In this document: positions 17,613 through 26,571 of the stretch, piece by piece | How the letters are laid out: every line of letters begins with the position of its first letter | Position numbering within the stretch: position 1 is the first letter of the stretch | NCBI GenBank assembly: GCA_963712995.1 | Contig: CAVQKH010000036.1 | Coordinates: 72,702 to 136,701 of the forward strand | From: GCA-003244245 sp963712995 | GTDB taxonomy: Bacteria; Actinomycetota; Actinomycetes; Mycobacteriales; Pseudonocardiaceae | Length of the DNA: 64,000 bases | Direction of reading: 5' to 3' | The notes under the pieces: model-generated | What the model saw: the letters and a program-made list of their open reading frames with translations, nothing else | Told to the model about the DNA's origin: nothing | Database searches by the model: none | Program-made: the position numbers and the translations under genes

Positions 17613-17638
17613 GAGCCATCGCGAGTAGGAGGCCGACC

Positions 17639-18577
17639 GTGAGCACCTTCGCTACCTCTAGGCTGCGCCGGATGCCGGCATGGGATGACCTGGAGCGGGC
17701 TACGCTTCTCGCCCTGCTACAGGAGCGGTCGCGGACCGCGGCGTGGCCAGACGTGGTCGCCGAGGTCATGGAGGCGGGCAGCGCCCAAGCGGTGTGGGAC
17801 GCGCATTACGCGCAGTCACTGTTCGACACCGAGATACCCGCTCCGATCGCCCAGGCTGCTCGCCGGCTCGCTGCCTGGCGAGCGGCCGGGCTGGACGTGC
17901 ACACCTTCCGTGACGTCACCTACCCTGCGCAGCTGCGCGAGATCCACCAGGTTCCGCCCGTGCTGTTCAGCCGGGGAGTCCTTCGCCCTGGTGAGCCGGC
18001 AGTGTCGGTGGTCGGCTCCCGACGAGCCAGCGACCAGAGCGTGGACTGGGCATCGAGGATGGCCACAGCACTGGTGTCGGCCGGGATCACGGTCGTCTCC
18101 GGACTGGCGGCAGGCATCGACACCGTCGCGCATACCGCGGCGCTGGACGCCGGTGGGCGGACGGTCGCGGTGCTCGGCACCGGGATCAACCGGGTGTACC
18201 CGGCTGCGAACCGTGATCTGCAAGAGCGCATCGCAGGTGAAGGCCTGGTGCTGTCCCAGTTCTGGCCCGATGCCGCGGCGACGAAGAAGTCATTCCCGCT
18301 GCGCAACGCCACGATGAGCGGCTACGGCCGAGCCACGATCGTCGTGGAGGCGGGCGAGACCAGCGGTGCCCGTATCCAGGCGCGGATCGGCGTCGAGCAC
18401 GGCCGGCCGGTTATCCTGCGCGACGGTGTGGTGCGGGCGAACGAGTGGGCCGTAGCGCTGCGGCACCGGCCTGGCGTGCACGTCGTGACCAGTGTGGAGG
18501 AGGCTCTAGGCGTCGTCGCTGCGTTGCGACCCGATCTCGATGACGTCCTGTCTGGCGTGCTCGCCGTCGACGGATGA
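17639..18577 (+). CDS. DprA/Smf-like protein, candidate ShosA-type antitoxin
   Basis: A 312-residue Rossmann-fold protein starting at GTG 17639 with TAGGAGG upstream. DprA features are VSVVGSRRASDQSV, VVSGLAAGIDTVAH, VAVLGTGINRVYP and ATIVVEAGETSGA. The usual RNRIIAGLS DNA-binding segment is replaced by RNATMSGYG, so this is a divergent, specialised DprA and not the housekeeping competence protein. Its stop overlaps the ATG of a phosphoribosyltransferase-like gene. This pairing is the layout of ShosTA toxin-antitoxin defence systems, where the DprA homologue is the antitoxin. A LexA box precedes it. Confidence 0.8.
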   Translation: MSTFATSRLRRMPAWDDLERATLLALLQERSRTAAWPDVVAEVMEAGSAQAVWDAHYAQSLFDTEIPAPIAQAARRLAAWRAAGLDVHTFRDVTYPAQLREIHQVPPVLFSRGVLRPGEPAVSVVGSRRASDQSVDWASRMATALVSAGITVVSGLAAGIDTVAHTAALDAGGRTVAVLGTGINRVYPAANRDLQERIAGEGLVLSQFWPDAAATKKSFPLRNATMSGYGRATIVVEAGETSGARIQARIGVEHGRPVILRDGVVRANEWAVALRHRPGVHVVTSVEEALGVVAALRPDLDDVLSGVLAVDG

Positions 18578-19375
18578 GCCTCGGGGATCGCCTGTCCGCC
18601 GCCGGGAGGAGGACGATCCGCGAGCGGCTGGTCTCGGAGGTCGGCGGTTACCTGCGCAACGTGGTGCACGAGCCACATGTGCCGTGTGCCGTGTGCCGTG
18701 TGCGCGACGCCGATCAAGCCCGCCTTCGACCTGTGCCTGCGCTGCTGGCGAGACCAGCAGGAGTTCGGTGACGAGCTCGCGGACCTCGTCGTCTGCCTGT
18801 GCTATGCGATCCGCGGACGACAGTCCGGGCACCTCATGCACAGCTTCAAGGACCTCGAAGCGCCTGCCAGGCACAACCAGACCGTGCTCAGCGTGCTGCT
18901 GCTCGCTGCTCTCGAATTCCATAGCGGGTGCATCGAGCGCCGGCTCGGCCACACCGTCGATGCCTGGGCGTTCGTGCCGTCGGTTCGGACCGACCGGATC
19001 GGCGAGCATCCACTGCGTGTGGTGGCCAAGCGAGCGGGAGTGGCGCTACCCGAGATCGTGCTCCTGATCGGTGAGCGCGTGGACCCGGAGCAGCGCGTGA
19101 CCAGCGTCGAACGGTTCGTGATCGCCGCGAAAATTCATGTGGTCGGCCGTCATGTCCTCCTGATCGAGGACACCTGGACCAGTGGTGGCAATGCCCAGTC
19201 CGCGGCTCTGACGCTCCGGCGCGGGGGAGCGGCGAGCGTGACCATCGTGGCGCTCGGACGATGGCTGAAGCCCGAGGAGCCACGTACCCGTGCGTTCGTG
19301 ACGAGCAAGCTCACCGAGGACTTCGACCCGCTTTCATGCCCCGTGAATGACCCGGACTGCACGCATTACAAATAG
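18574..19375 (+). pseudogene. ComF/PRTase-like protein, candidate ShosT-type toxin, frameshifted by a 7-bp repeat
   Basis: A phosphoribosyltransferase-fold protein with a zinc-ribbon N-terminus. It starts at ATG 18574, overlapping the dprA-like stop (ATGA). The first 35-40 residues (RTIRERLVSEVGGYLRNVV) are in that frame. From 18679 an extra copy of a 7-bp repeat shifts the frame, and the rest is read from about 18677: PCAVC...CLRC zinc pairs, GRQSGHLMHSFKDLE, and the PRPP loop VLLIEDTWTSGGNAQSAA. An internal ATG at 18677 could still give a 232-residue N-truncated protein. Deleting one repeat copy restores the full 264-residue reading frame. Toxin role is inferred from ShosT. Confidence 0.75.
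18679..18699 (+). repeat. Three tandem copies of GTGCCGT inside the PRTase gene
   Basis: Units at 18679-18685, 18686-18692 and 18693-18699 are identical and are followed by a partial GTG. Two copies would read V-P-C-A-V-C-A-T-P in frame with both flanks. Three copies break the frame. The length of 7 is not divisible by 3, so copy number acts as an on/off switch. Confidence 0.85.
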
Positions 19376-19436
19376 GTCGGCGCTGACGCTGCTCAGTGGT
19401 TTTGTAGGTCGGCGCTGACGCTGCTCAGTGGTTTTG
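19373..19436 (+). repeat. Perfect 32-bp tandem duplication at the PRTase stop codon
   Basis: Copies at 19373-19404 and 19405-19436 are identical, each beginning with TAG (the PRTase stop in the first copy) and containing GCGCTGACGCTGCTCAGTGG. The unit contains no obvious hairpin. It probably arose by slippage or by an insertion that duplicated its target. Confidence 0.85.
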
Positions 19437-19454
19437 CGAGGTGCGATCTTGCCA

Positions 19455-19809
19455 TTACAGATCATGTGCAGAATCGGACGCCTCGGATACGTCCAGGACC
19501 GCCCTGATGAACAGTTCCACCTGTGGCATCTCAAGCGTGGTCGTCGGGAATCTGTCCGGACCCAGCAGGAATCCCTTGACCGCATCGTTGAGCCAGCCGT
19601 CGGGCAGATCGAGCGCGGCAGCGACGCGAACGGCCGCCGAGTACACCCTTGGGCACGAACACCGCGTCGATGTCCTTGGTCGCCCGGCGCTCGTCGTAGA
19701 CCAGCGTGATGGCCGCTCCGCCGACCACATAGAGATCGGCGACCAGACCGCGTTCGGCCAGTTCGGCTCCCAGGGCGGTAAGGGCTGTGAGGATATCGTC
19801 CCGGCGCAT
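19455..19809 (-). pseudogene. Nucleotidyltransferase-like gene (DUF6036 type), frameshifted and 3'-truncated
   Basis: From ATG 19809 the protein begins MRRDDILTALTALGAELAER and reaches the nucleotidyltransferase motif LYVVGGAAITLVYD...TKDIDAVFVPKG. The frame then breaks near 19645. Conserved sequence continues in another frame (YSAAVRVAAALDLPDGWLND to PTTTLEMPQVELFI) before running into non-conserved residues and a stop. Homologues normally extend further. It sits two bases after its partner gene and probably formed a toxin-antitoxin-like pair with it. Both lesions indicate loss of function. Confidence 0.65.
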
Positions 19810-19811
19810 CG

Positions 19812-20264
19812 CTACACCCGGCTCAGCATGCCTGCGCCGAGCAGGATGCCCCGCCGACGGAACGCCGCAGGCGACTCCACAATGGCGCGCGCCCACAGGT
19901 CGGGGTAGCGCGGCCACCAGATTCGGGACAGAAATCGGCCGGGTTCGCCGACCCGGGGTGACGCTGGAGCCCCATGTGCAGTGGCGAAGTGCTCGGCGAG
20001 CGCCGCGAGGTAGGCGTCGGTGTGCGGATCGACAGTGCGCGGACGCTCGACGATCCGGCGTGCGATGTCGTCCTCGTCCCGCGCCCAGCTCAGATCGTCG
20101 ACGAAATCGGCCACCGCTTCTCTCAGTGCGGTCCCGGCGGCGATCCGCTCTGCCGTCCGGGCCAGCGTCATCGGATTCCGAGCCTGGGCCGGCAGGAAGT
20201 CCCGCAGCTCGACGGCATCGTCATCGTCGATGTGCGCGAAGATCCGCTCGGACGGGGTACTCAC
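19812..20264 (-). CDS. Hypothetical partner of the nucleotidyltransferase-like gene
   Basis: A 150-residue acidic protein starting at GTG 20264 (MSTPSERIFAHIDDDDAVEL). It has helical sequence, a conserved-looking FVDDLSWARDEDDIARRIV, and a C-terminus with WWPRYPDLWARAIVESP. Its stop is two bases before the start of the nucleotidyltransferase-like gene, indicating one operon. By analogy with two-gene nucleotidyltransferase modules it may be the regulatory or antitoxin partner. The family is not recognised and the role is inferred. Confidence 0.55.
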   Translation of the reverse strand: MSTPSERIFAHIDDDDAVELRDFLPAQARNPMTLARTAERIAAGTALREAVADFVDDLSWARDEDDIARRIVERPRTVDPHTDAYLAALAEHFATAHGAPASPRVGEPGRFLSRIWWPRYPDLWARAIVESPAAFRRRGILLGAGMLSRV

Positions 20265-20354
20265 CTAGATCAGTCTGCCTTACCAGGTCACCGTGTCGGC
20301 GTAGCATGCCGCCCCGGTGGTGTCATGATCGGCGACCCAGCGCCGTAACCCGCG

Positions 20355-20750
20355 TCAGACTGCCAGGACGGGCACAGCGCGTGCTGTATTCGCCAGCAAC
20401 GCCTGCAGGTCGTCGGGATCGCTGGTCGCCACGGTTGCTCGAGTGCGGTCGGCAGCGGTCGCCGCGACCACGGCGTCGACTGCCGAGACCGTGCGCAGGC
20501 AGCGAAAGCGCAGCGTGGCGGCCTGACGGGATCGATCGAGAGTGCAGCTGTCCGCAACGACGCGCCGGAGCAACTGGTTGATTCGAGCGTCCTCGCGTTG
20601 CCGGCCTGTTGTCGACTCGACCACGGTCACCGTCGGGACGACGACGGCACCGCCGGAGTGTGCTGCGACTTCGAGGAGGTCGAGCAGATCGGCCGGGGGG
20701 CGAGGGCGGGCCCACGCGGTCAGCGCACCGCTGTCGAGCACCACGTCCAA
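20355..20750 (-). CDS. PIN-domain toxin (VapC-like)
   Basis: A 131-residue PIN-domain ribonuclease. It begins MDVVLDSGAL with the first catalytic Asp, has the conserved Glu in VVES, the third acidic residue in VSAVDAVVAATA and a last Asp in ATSDPDDL, so the active site appears complete. The start is TTG 20750, one base after the stop of the upstream antitoxin-like gene, which supports coupling. It probably cleaves tRNA or rRNA when unopposed, from the family. Confidence 0.8.
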   Translation of the reverse strand: MDVVLDSGALTAWARPRPPADLLDLLEVAAHSGGAVVVPTVTVVESTTGRQREDARINQLLRRVVADSCTLDRSRQAATLRFRCLRTVSAVDAVVAATAADRTRATVATSDPDDLQALLANTARAVPVLAV

Positions 20751-20751
20751 C

Positions 20752-21075
20752 TCAGGCGACCTCGTCTCCCTCGTGGGGCATGGTGATTCCGACGCGTCGG
20801 GCCATCGCCGCTACCCGTTCTGGCGTCGGTCGCAGGTCGGGGTGCTCGTCGTAGATCTCATCAAGGGTCAGGCGCAGCAGTTTGTTGTGGAGCCACGTGG
20901 TGAGCGCCTCGGTGACGGCTGCGGACGTGCTGCTGATCCTGCCGTCCTGCGCCAGGGACTGGAGTGCGTCCAGGAGTGGTCCTGGCAGGCTGACTGAGAT
21001 CGGACGAGTACGCGCGCTGCCCCGGGCCAGCTCGTCGAGTGCCGTGGCGAGGGCATCGACAGGGGGGTGCTCCAT
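20752..21075 (-). CDS. Antitoxin-like partner of VapC
   Basis: A 107-residue protein directly before the PIN toxin. Its centre (RPISVSLPGPLLDALQSLAQ) resembles a ribbon-helix-helix DNA-binding motif with the strand ISVSLP followed by a helix. The C-terminal half (LRLTLDEIYDEHPDLRPTP) may be the toxin-binding tail. It is longer than typical VapB proteins (about 80). It is likely autoregulatory with VapC. AT-rich sequence at 21120-21150, including TATAAT-like boxes, may be its promoter. Confidence 0.65.
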   Translation of the reverse strand: MEHPPVDALATALDELARGSARTRPISVSLPGPLLDALQSLAQDGRISSTSAAVTEALTTWLHNKLLRLTLDEIYDEHPDLRPTPERVAAMARRVGITMPHEGDEVA

Positions 21076-21199
21076 CGGGGCCTCTCAGTGCTCGTTGGTT
21101 CTTCCTACGATTCGGACTTTTCGATCGTATCGTAGCTCATATAATAGTGCTGTGGCGCCTGTGTGCCCGTCTGTGGGTCCGACCAGCGGTCAGCAGGCG

Positions 21200-21320
21200 C
21201 GGTGATGTGTACCTGGCCCCAGGTCTGCGGGTCCAGGTACCGGTCGCGGTCGTCGACGGCTCGACCGACACGATCGTGCCGACGGCGCAGACCGTGGCGG
21301 TGGCGCGCGAGAAATTCTGA
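21200..21320 (+). pseudogene. Possible alpha/beta-hydrolase C-terminal remnant
   Basis: The reading VQVPVAVVDGSTDTIVPTAQ resembles the strand-and-Asp segment near the C-terminus of alpha/beta hydrolases. It is preceded by unrelated sequence and has no start or catalytic nucleophile, and it ends shortly before the XRE gene. Too short for certainty. Confidence 0.25.
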
Positions 21321-21347
21321 CCGTCCTGCGGAACTGTGCCGTGTTCG

Positions 21348-22709
21348 TTACACCGTCACGAATCCCTGAGCGCGCTCCAGGAAGTCACGCACTGCCGATG
21401 ACTTGGCGTGCGGTTTCATCTGATGGTACAGGTCGCGCAGAAGGCCGACGCTATATGTCGAGTGCAGGCTCTGTGCTATGTCGATCGCTTCCATGCCCCG
21501 GGCTGCGGCGTTGTCGAGATCACGATGTTTACCTGGTTGGATCAAGGCAACCGCCGAGTGTGTCAGATAGGCCTGCCGGTCACGAGTGAATGACTCATCG
21601 AACAGTGCAATGCCCTCATCGAGGAGCGTGATCGCGTGACCGATGTGCCCCAACTGCAGGTGACATTGACCCGCGTAGGCGGTGATCTCCGCCGGGGTCA
21701 CCCAATACAGGTACGATAGATCACGGTTCGGGTTGAGGTGCGCGATTTGCGTGCGCGCCTTCGACATGGCCGCGGTGGCGCCAGCGATGTCGCGCAGGGT
21801 GGCGAAGGCGTCGGCTTGCCAGCCGTAGAGCTCGGCAAGCAAGGCCGGAGTCTCCTGGCCACGGATACCCGCGAGAGCGGTTTCGATCAGCGTCACTGCC
21901 TCGGCGGGCCGCGCTTGGCGGGTGGCCTGGTAGGCCATGAAACCGAGGATGTGCGCGCCCAGTGGGCGGTCATCAACCGTGTGCGCGGCGCGCAAGGCCG
22001 CAATGTGGTAACGCTGGGCTAGTCCCGGCTGCCCGGATTCGTAGGCACCCCAGCCGGCCAGCCGTCCGAGTTCGGCGAGCGCACCATGGAGCGTGCGACC
22101 GGTGGCTTCGTCGTAGGACGCCTGGTCCAGCAGCTCGGCGACCACCCCGAAGCCCCGCTCGGCCAGCGCGAACATCGTGCCGCCACCAGCGACGTCATCG
22201 ATCCCGCGCAGCTCAGGGATCATGGCCATCAGCCGATGAGCCAGCACGCCCGAAATCCGGCGACCGGACAACCCGGTGACCAGCGGCCCTGGCTCGTGCA
22301 CCAGCCACTGATGCGCCGGAGCGGTCAAGGCCAGGCAGGTCAAGAACCCGAATTCTCGCCGCTTCACCCGCTCACCACCGCTCAGCACGACTGCCGACTC
22401 GACGGTACCCCGGTGGTTCCAGGCAGGCGAGAGCACCGGGTCGTGCTCGGAATCACCGATCCGGTCCGCAGCCGCTGGTCGTTCCGAGCCGGTTGTTCTC
22501 TGGTCTTCGGTCAGCATGGCGTCCAGCACGTCCACCGACACCGTCAGGGCCTCGGCGAGCTTGGGTCGGGTCCATGGCTGCGGCGAGGTCTCGCCCCGCT
22601 CCCAGCGGCCGACCGTCGTTGGTTCGACGCCCACGATCCGAGCCAGTGTTTCCTGGGTGTGACCGACGATCTCACGTCGCTCCGCGAGTGCGCGGCGCTT
22701 GGCAGGCAC
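21348..22709 (-). CDS. XRE-family regulator with TPR-like domain
   Basis: 453 residues from ATG 22709. The N-terminus is an XRE helix-turn-helix (RREIVGHTQETLARIVGVEP then TTVGRWERGE) typical of actinobacterial regulators that sense a ligand through helical repeats. The rest carries a conserved block KRREFGFLTCLALTAPAHQW and LAQRYHIAALRAAH, then Ala/Leu-rich TPR-like repeats to the end (DLYHQMKPHAKSSAVRDFLE). It appears intact. Two related copies, one chimeric and one remnant, lie downstream, so the locus has duplicated regulators. Confidence 0.8.
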   Translation of the reverse strand: MPAKRRALAERREIVGHTQETLARIVGVEPTTVGRWERGETSPQPWTRPKLAEALTVSVDVLDAMLTEDQRTTGSERPAAADRIGDSEHDPVLSPAWNHRGTVESAVVLSGGERVKRREFGFLTCLALTAPAHQWLVHEPGPLVTGLSGRRISGVLAHRLMAMIPELRGIDDVAGGGTMFALAERGFGVVAELLDQASYDEATGRTLHGALAELGRLAGWGAYESGQPGLAQRYHIAALRAAHTVDDRPLGAHILGFMAYQATRQARPAEAVTLIETALAGIRGQETPALLAELYGWQADAFATLRDIAGATAAMSKARTQIAHLNPNRDLSYLYWVTPAEITAYAGQCHLQLGHIGHAITLLDEGIALFDESFTRDRQAYLTHSAVALIQPGKHRDLDNAAARGMEAIDIAQSLHSTYSVGLLRDLYHQMKPHAKSSAVRDFLERAQGFVTV

Positions 22710-22893
22710 GGTTCCCAGCTCCCCACTCGCGGGTCGATCAAGTACGCGACCTGCACACTATCCCAACAGCATGGCCGCAGAAGCCCACCCGCACAGAGAT
22801 GACGTGCGGCTGACGTGCGCCTGGTGGGACCTCAGGGCGAGGAGGCGAACGAAGCCTGATCCGTATCGAACCGCGACGCCGCTACGATCTCCG

Positions 22894-24730
22894 TTACACG
22901 GCCACAAGATCGCGTGTGCGGTCCATGAAGTCCCGCACCACCGGGACCTTGATGTGCGGTCTCATCTGGTTAACGAGATTCCGGAGACGGTCAACACCAC
23001 GGGTCGAATCCAGGCTTGCAGATAAATCGAGTGCTGCTCTGCCGCGCTCAACAGCGGCATCAAGGTCCCGCTGCGGACCTGGATGGGTCAAAGCCTCCGC
23101 GCAGCGGATCAAGTAATTGCTCCGGTCACGGACGAATGACTCATCAAACAGGTCGATACCCTCCTCCAGCAGGCCGACCGCCTGATCAGCTCTTCCCAGT
23201 TTCAGCAAAGACCGCCCAGCACCTGCCGTGACCTTCGCCGGACCGACCCAGTACAGATACGGCAGACCGTCGTCGTGCTTGATGCCCTCGGCCTGCATGC
23301 GAGCCTTCGAGATCGCCGCCGTGCGGCCCGGCGAGTCTCCCAGCGTGGCCAAGGCATAGGCTTGTCTGCTGTAGAGCGCGGTCAGCAGCCGGGCAGTTTC
23401 CCTGCCCCGCACGCCGGCTACCGCGGTGTCGATCAGGGTCACGGCCTCCCTCGGCTGTCCCTCGCGGGCGGCCTGATACGCCATCGATCCGAGGATGTGC
23501 GCACCGAGGGGCCGATCGTCAGCACTATGCGCCGCCCGCAGCACTGCGACGTAGTAGCGCTGCGCGAGGCTTTGCTGCCCCGCATCATAAGCAGCCCAAC
23601 TCGCGAGCTGTCCCAGCTCAGCCAATGCGACAAGGAATTTCCGGCCGGTCAGCCCGTCATAGGACGCCCGGTCGAGCAGCTCAGCGACCATCCCGAAGTG
23701 CTGCTGGGCCAGCGAGAGCACTGTGCCGCCACCGGCGACATCGTCCATCGCCCGTAGCTCAGGGATCATGGCCATGAACCGGCCTGCCAGCGCTGAGGAC
23801 ACCCGACGCCCCGACAAGCCGGATACCAGCGGCCCCGGCTCGTGGATCAACCACTGATGCGCAGGAGCGGTCAACGTCAAGCCGCTCAGGAACACGAACC
23901 CTCGCCGCTTCACAGGATGATCACCGCCTCCCAGCACGCCCAGTGTGGTCTCGGCCAGCGCCGCGAGGATGTTCTGGTAGGCGGCGGTCTCTTCCGGCTT
24001 CTCCAGAAACAAGCTGGTGGTCTCATTCTCCAGATACACCACTGGCTTGAACTCGGCGAACTCCATGAAGATAAACGGTCCTGCCGTCGCGGCGTGCGCG
24101 CCGAGCGCCATCGGGATCACCCGCAGGGTGATGTACGGGCGTACGGCCATCCGGAGCAGGTGGTGCAGCTGCTCGGACATCACTGCCGACCCGCCGATCG
24201 GTGTGCGCAGCACGGACTCATGGACGTAGAAGGTGAACCGCGCGGGCTACTCCCGGCTGAACAAACTCTGCCGGGCCACCCGGGCGGCCACCCGGTCATC
24301 GACCTCGTCCGCCGGCACATTGGCGATGCGGCTGATCACCGCTCGGGCGTAGTCACCGGTCTGCAATGAGCCAGACACGAGCATCGGTTGAATATGACTG
24401 TAGGCCACGGCCCGGTTCTCGTGGTCGATCAGTGTCACGAGCTGCTTGGGCAACCGCGATCCGTGCTGCTGGGACCAACCCGGGATGTTCTGCTCATGGC
24501 AGAGCGCGAGCAACCGGTCCCGCTCCTTGCCCTTCACCCGGCACACTCCGAGCAGGGCCGCGACATCCACCTTCGTTGCGCTGCGCTTGCCCGACAGCAG
24601 CCGCCCACCTGCTCGGCGACAAGCCGAGCAGGTGGGCGGCCTGCTTGCCGTTCAATCCCGCCTGCTCGATGGCCCGGCGCAGCCCGTCGCCGAGTTCTCG
24701 GCTGCGTATCGTGGGCTCCTGATCGCGCAT
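22894..24730 (-). pseudogene. Chimeric XRE/DUF5753 regulator fused to a TPR regulator tail, broken twice
   Basis: From ATG 24730 a helix-turn-helix opens (LRRAIEQAGLNGKQAAHLLG). Its frame breaks near 24600, where LLSGKRSATKVDVAALLGV continues one frame over. DUF5753 sequence follows (LLALCHEQNIPGWSQQHG, AYSHIQPMLVSGSLQTGDYA) until an in-frame TAG at 24247-24249. Beyond it, in the same frame, DUF5753 resumes (HESVLRTPIGGSAVMSEQL, FIFMEFAEFKPVVYLENET). At residue ~95 of the 439-residue ORF it switches to the KRRGFVFLSGLTLTAPAHQW block and TPR-like repeats of the neighbouring XRE gene. So two regulator families are joined and the DNA-binding part is dead. Confidence 0.7.
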
Positions 24731-25004
24731 GAACGACCTCCCGTTGCGGATTCCGAGCGGACGATACGGCCACGCAGAACACCGCCGCTTCGGGTATGCG
24801 CAATTACCCACGAAGGGATGTATTGCGTGCCCGGGGGTCAACTGGTCGGCTCATTGTCGGTGGGGTGGTGATCCTACGAGAACTAGTTTCGCCAGCAATG
24901 CTCTCACCGGAGCAGCCGGTCGAGTTCCAGGTGAATTGAGAATGGTGCGGTGGCGGTGAAGGTGATACTGCCACCGTCGATGAAGCCGAGCGGATCGCCG
25001 CCAC

Positions 25005-25266
25005 CCGGTGCGGCTACTGCGACTTCAACACCTAACACACCAGGGAGCAGGGCTCCTCCTCACTGTCCACCTGGTTGGACGCGGTGCGCTGCGAGCTCGA
25101 CCTGGCTGCCCGGGTCCTCAGCGAGCCGGTGCCGGTGGACACGGTGTTCGTCGGTGTGGCACCCCGTCGTTGCTCAGCCCGACCGACCTGGCCACTGTCC
25201 CCAACGCCATCCGCGGCTCACTCGGCCTGGCCCTTCGGCACCGAGGTGACCACCGAGGCCAACCCC
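25005..25266 (+). pseudogene. Degenerate duplicate of an internal hemW segment
   Basis: About 260 bases here match hemW positions 25480-25742 closely, with scattered substitutions and indels: the piece running from GGCTA(C/T)TGCGACTTCAACACC to GACCACCGAGGCCAACCCCG. In this copy TACACACC has become TAACACACC, creating a stop, and other frames are broken. It is a direct repeat of hemW codons about 45-130 and cannot make protein. Minus-strand sequence at 24911-25003 just before it reads PFSIHLELDRLLR, possibly the end of a lost gene. The 24731-25004 stretch otherwise shows nothing. Confidence 0.75.
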
Positions 25267-25357
25267 GTAGCGGTCGTAGGTGTCTTCGAGTTGGTGCACC
25301 GGTAGCTCATCGGGCGGCACAGCGCGTTGGAGACCCGGAGGTTGGGACAATGTGTAT

Positions 25358-26545
25358 ATGGTCGTCTTGCCCCTCGGTGATCCCGCGCCCGCTGACGGCG
25401 CACTGCCCGGTGTCGCCCTGCGTGGGCTGGCCGGGCGGCCGTTCGGGGTGTACATACACGTGCCGTTCTGCGCCACTCGCTGTGGCTATTGCGACTTCAA
25501 CACCTACACACCGGGGGAGCAGGGCTCCTCCTCACTCTCCACCTGGTTGGACGCAGTGCGCCGCGAGCTCGACCTGGCCGCCCGGGTACTCGAAGAGCCG
25601 GTGCCGGTGGACACGGTGTTCGTCGGTGGCGGCACCCCGTCGCTGCTCTGCCCGACCGACCTGGCCGCGGTACTCGACGCCATCCGCGGCTCACTCGGCC
25701 TGGCCGTCGGTGCTGAAGTGACCACCGAGGCAAACCCCGAGTCGACGTCACCGGAGTTCTTCGCGGGGATCGCGGCGGCCGGCTACACCCGGGTCTCGCT
25801 GGGGATGCAGAGCGCCGTGCCGCACGTGCTGGCCGTGCTGGACCGGGTGCACACTCCGGGCCGGCCGGTGGCCGCGGCGGCGCAGGCCCTCGCCGCCGGG
25901 ATCGAGCACGTCAGCCTGGACCTGATCTACGGCACGCCGGGGGAGAGCCGCGACGACCTGACCGCCTCGCTGGACGCGGTACTGCGCGCCGGGGTGGACC
26001 ATGTCTCGGCCTACGCCCTGGTCGTCGAGCCCGGTACCGCGCTGGCCCGCCGGGTGGCCCGCGGTGAGCTGCCCGCGCCGGACGACGACGTGCTCGCCGA
26101 GCGCTACGAGCAGATCGACTCGGTGCTCTCTGCGGCTGGCTTGCACTGGTACGAGGTGTCCAACTGGGCTGGCTCTGCTGAGTCGAGGTGCCGGCACAAT
26201 CTCGGCTACTGGGCCGGGGATAACTGGTGGGGCGCCGGCCCCGGCGCGCACTCCCACGTGGGTGGCGTGCGGTGGTGGAACGTCAAACATCCCGAGCGTT
26301 ACGCCGCTGTGCTCGCGTCCGGTTGCTCCCCAGCGTCCGGTCGTGAGGTGCTGTCGAGGAGCGCCACACCGAGCAGGTGATGCTCGGTCTGCGACTGGTC
26401 GACGGATTACCACTGGATGTGCTGGATGTGCCTGAGTGCGCCCTGCCGCGCGCGGGCTGCCCCTGCACCGTCGCCCCGGCGAGCCTGGTCCGCACCCGCC
26501 GCGAAGCGCCGCCGGTCGCGCGACCTGCTCGTCAGCAACGGTTGA
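25358..26545 (+). pseudogene. hemW: HemW (radical SAM heme chaperone), 3' frameshifts
   Basis: The heme-trafficking relative of coproporphyrinogen III dehydrogenase. From ATG 25358 the radical SAM core is intact: VPFCATRCGYCDF (CxxxCxxC), FVGGGTPSLL, EANPES, VSLGMQSAV, DLIYGTPGES and HNLGYWAGDNWWGAGPGAHS. After GREVL (about 26350) the frame breaks and the ORF ends 9 residues on. The C-terminal winged-helix domain is readable in another frame (EERHTEQVMLGLRLVDGL) and decays further, ending RDLLVSNG at 26545. The catalytic core could fold but the normal C-terminus is lost. It is placed before hrcA, as in related genomes. Confidence 0.75.
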
Positions 26546-26571
26546 TTATCACGAATGGTGCAAGTTGGCCG

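Noticed and set aside
17426..17614. Plus-strand ORF upstream of the dprA-like gene
   Set aside because: It ends inside the LexA palindrome and lacks a ribosome binding site or motif.
21117..21150. TATAAT-like promoter near the VapB-like gene
   Set aside because: Boxes exist on both strands and no convincing -35 at the right distance was found; noted only in the antitoxin entry.
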